Shown here: positions 63,601-64,000 of the stretch, one piece after another
How the letters are laid out: every line of letters begins with the position of its first letter
Numbering within the stretch: position 1 is the stretch's first letter
Position numbers and translations under genes: made by a program
DNA from: Triticum aestivum
Taxonomy: Eukaryota; Streptophyta; Magnoliopsida; Poales; Poaceae
DNA: 64,000 nucleotides
Assembly (NCBI RefSeq): GCF_018294505.1
Contig: NC_057810.1
Span: 704,773,095-704,837,094, forward strand
Reading direction: 5' to 3'
The notes under the pieces: generated by a model
Databases searched by the model: none
Seen by the model: only the letters and a program-made list of their open reading frames with translations
What the model was told of the DNA's origin: nothing

Positions 63601-64000
63601 GCGTTACTTTCAGGCGGGTATCCTCGGGCCTGCATCCTTCATACAATGGAGTAACCGCGTCTATCTCCAGTTGATCCAGCTTGGCTTTCTCTCGGGCGGC
63701 AGCTCTTGCGTTATCCGTCTGCTTGCGAAGCAGCTCTTGAATATGAGGGTCCTGCACCCAGCCTCCATCGTCGTCTGCTCCGGCATCTTCATCTTCATGA
63801 TCATGCCCTTCGTCTTGATCTTCCTCATCATCATGTACGACATCTTCTACATGATGATTGTGTACATCATCACCGTCGTGATCATGTCCTGGAGATTCTT
63901 CGTCTTCTCGCCCGCCCTCGCCGCGGTGGTTGTCTTGTTGCCCTTCCTCATTTCTTGCCCGGCCCCCATGGACGACTTCATAGTCATCTTCATCACCTTG
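60650..64000 (-). CDS. TNP2-type CACTA transposase, open to the window edge
   Basis: The minus-strand frame is open from the window edge (64000) to the stop at 60650, at least 1115 codons without a stop; the start is outside. The part near the edge is very acidic and His-rich (DDEEDQDEGHDHEDEDAG). Then come the cysteine motifs CPLDLPHVKYHVCMNNC and CPVCGVTRY, and the core with STDGVNPFGSQRSTHSTWP, PKQPGNDINLYLGLL and SLDVMHITKNVCESLLG. The DUF4218-like block reads SHDCHVLMTQILPVAIRG, MMPFERMNGVIKGYVR, and the DUF4216-like tail YYGRIEEIWELSYAGEKVP. The C-terminus is basic (FAKKKGKKIVNR). This enzyme cuts and rejoins the element ends. The block order is the same as in the broken copy at 4750-7973, which shows how complete this one is. 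Confidence 0.93.
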   Translation of the reverse strand, partial: QGDEDDYEVVHGGRARNEEGQQDNHRGEGGREDEESPGHDHDGDDVHNHHVEDVVHDDEEDQDEGHDHEDEDAGADDDGGWVQDPHIQELLRKQTDNARAAAREKAKLDQLEIDAVTPLYEGCRPEDTRLKVTLMALEMKVKHKMTDACFDENMSFWHERLPKGNKCPTSFEEAKKIVCPLDLPHVKYHVCMNNCIIYRDEHAESTICPVCGVTRYKKRKKAPRKSVWYFPITPRLQRYFADPKVAKLLRWHADREEKKREDDGNDPEINKKDKMLSHPKDASQWQALNFEYPEFGKDPRNIVLGASTDGVNPFGSQRSTHSTWPVFVWMYNLPPWLCMKRKYIHMSMLIEGPKQPGNDINLYLGLLKEELDTLWKTPANTWDAAEKEYFPMRAALLTTVHDYLGYGYLAGQVVHGFSGCVRCMDDTTYRQLDRDPGSSKTVFMGHRRWLRDDDPWRKRKDLFDGETEPRKRPCTRSGEEIDELLKNWKDCPLPGKKQKAPEPGKKRKAPEPLLKVWKTRSVFWDLPYWKIHRVPHSLDVMHITKNVCESLLGTLLNMPERTKDGPKARADLKSMGIRQELHANDDDDDDDEAKQDTESRRKGKKAKKTGNDYPPACFTLSQEEIEQFFTCLLGVKLPYGYAGKISRYLDPAKQKFSGMKSHDCHVLMTQILPVAIRGIMDAHVRETLFGLCNFFDVISRKSIGVRQLRRLQEEIVVILCELEMYFPPAFFDVMVHLLVHIVEDIIQLGPTFLHSMMPFERMNGVIKGYVRNMSRPEGSIARGFLTEECISYCTNYLGIENPVGLPVNRHLGRLAGWGHREGRCEMHVDFEGRLADFERANLVALQHIDVVDPWVVEHKTFIEKTYNDRGQQRTDGDILKEHNSCFTRWFKQKLLSYPLHEDSSAEEQLIFALSQGAEHNLMTYEAYDINGYTFYTEDKDMKSDGYQNSGVTMESYTGKDKDRYYGRIEEIWELSYAGEKVPMFHVRWAKSVLKEDRYFTTMVIPEAKSKTAGANVTAKNEPWVLASQVDQCFFITDPPKPSRVVVRRGKRKIIGMDGVANEQDFDKYGDPKIEHDDDDDVAAHTTRRSRTTLPKGCPFHRRTPFAKKKGKKIVNR

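Larger units (their letters stand above)
52646..64000 (-). mobile_element. CACTA3: large, probably autonomous CACTA element (right end outside)
   Basis: The left terminus CACTACTAGGAAAAGGCC at 52646 is followed by subterminal repeats (52660-52970). All its genes run on the minus strand: TNP2 transposase (60650 to beyond the window), a spliced second gene (57356-53697), and a small hybrid-binding-domain membrane protein (53457-53203). The three bases before the terminus are AGA. The open transposase frame suggests a recent or still active copy; the second gene has one frame shift. It resembles the Caspar/Jorge-type CACTA elements of Triticeae (recall only). Confidence 0.9.

Noticed and set aside
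1..64000. A host protein-coding gene, rRNA gene or prokaryotic-type operon anywhere in the window
   Set aside because: Every long frame that I could identify belongs to a retrotransposon or CACTA element. The remaining gaps show no convincing exon series.

Overview
This window is plant nuclear DNA made almost wholly of nested transposable elements. The long terminal repeat (LTR) at 1992-3752 is the Angela/WIS/BARE-1 Copia type, and the CACTA and Tat-lineage Gypsy elements are of the kind that fill Triticeae genomes, so wheat, Aegilops, barley or a close relative is the likely source (an inference from recalled repeat families). I found no convincing host gene. All coding capacity belongs to transposons and most of it is decayed; the clear exception is one long open CACTA transposase at the right edge.

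Left block (1-20549): a Copia element on the minus strand (called Copia C; gag 19025-19756, protease and pre-integrase 9281-9914, LTR 20244-20549) is the host. A CACTA element (CACTA1, right end at 9280) sits in its pol. An Angela element, of which the 3' half is in view (1-3752), sits in the left subterminal zone of CACTA1. A Gypsy element (Gypsy1, 9920-19024, target duplication CCCGT) sits in the Copia C gag and splits its CCHC zinc knuckle. Gypsy1 has gag and protease but no reverse transcriptase or integrase, and carries a multi-exon antisense gene.

Middle block (20550-29711): a Stowaway MITE, a Tourist/Harbinger-like element with TGA target duplication split by a small Copia (Copia D, 21276-26772, target duplication CCATT), then about 2.7 kb that I could not classify.

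Right block (29712-64000): Gypsy3 begins at 29712 and is split in its 5' LTR by Gypsy2 (29940-48857, target duplication CCGGC). Gypsy2 holds a 3.67 kb solo LTR (31019-34689, target duplication TCCAC) in gag, a pol with two RNase H domains, a 73-bp tandem array, an antisense gene, and CACTA2 (45697-48814, target duplication CAT) inside its 3' LTR. The gag of Gypsy3 is broken by a CACTA2-like fragment (49429-50229), and its protease region by CACTA3 (52646 to beyond the right edge).

CACTA3 is the most interesting element. It encodes a small protein with an RNase H1-type hybrid-binding domain and a C-terminal membrane segment, a spliced second gene ending in a Ulp1-like domain without its catalytic cysteine, a tRNA-like sequence, and a TNP2 transposase whose frame is open from 60650 to the window edge.

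Perfect target-site duplications were read at both ends of Gypsy1, Gypsy2, the solo LTR, Copia D, CACTA2, and the MITEs, which makes the nesting order solid. Family names come from memory and were not searched.
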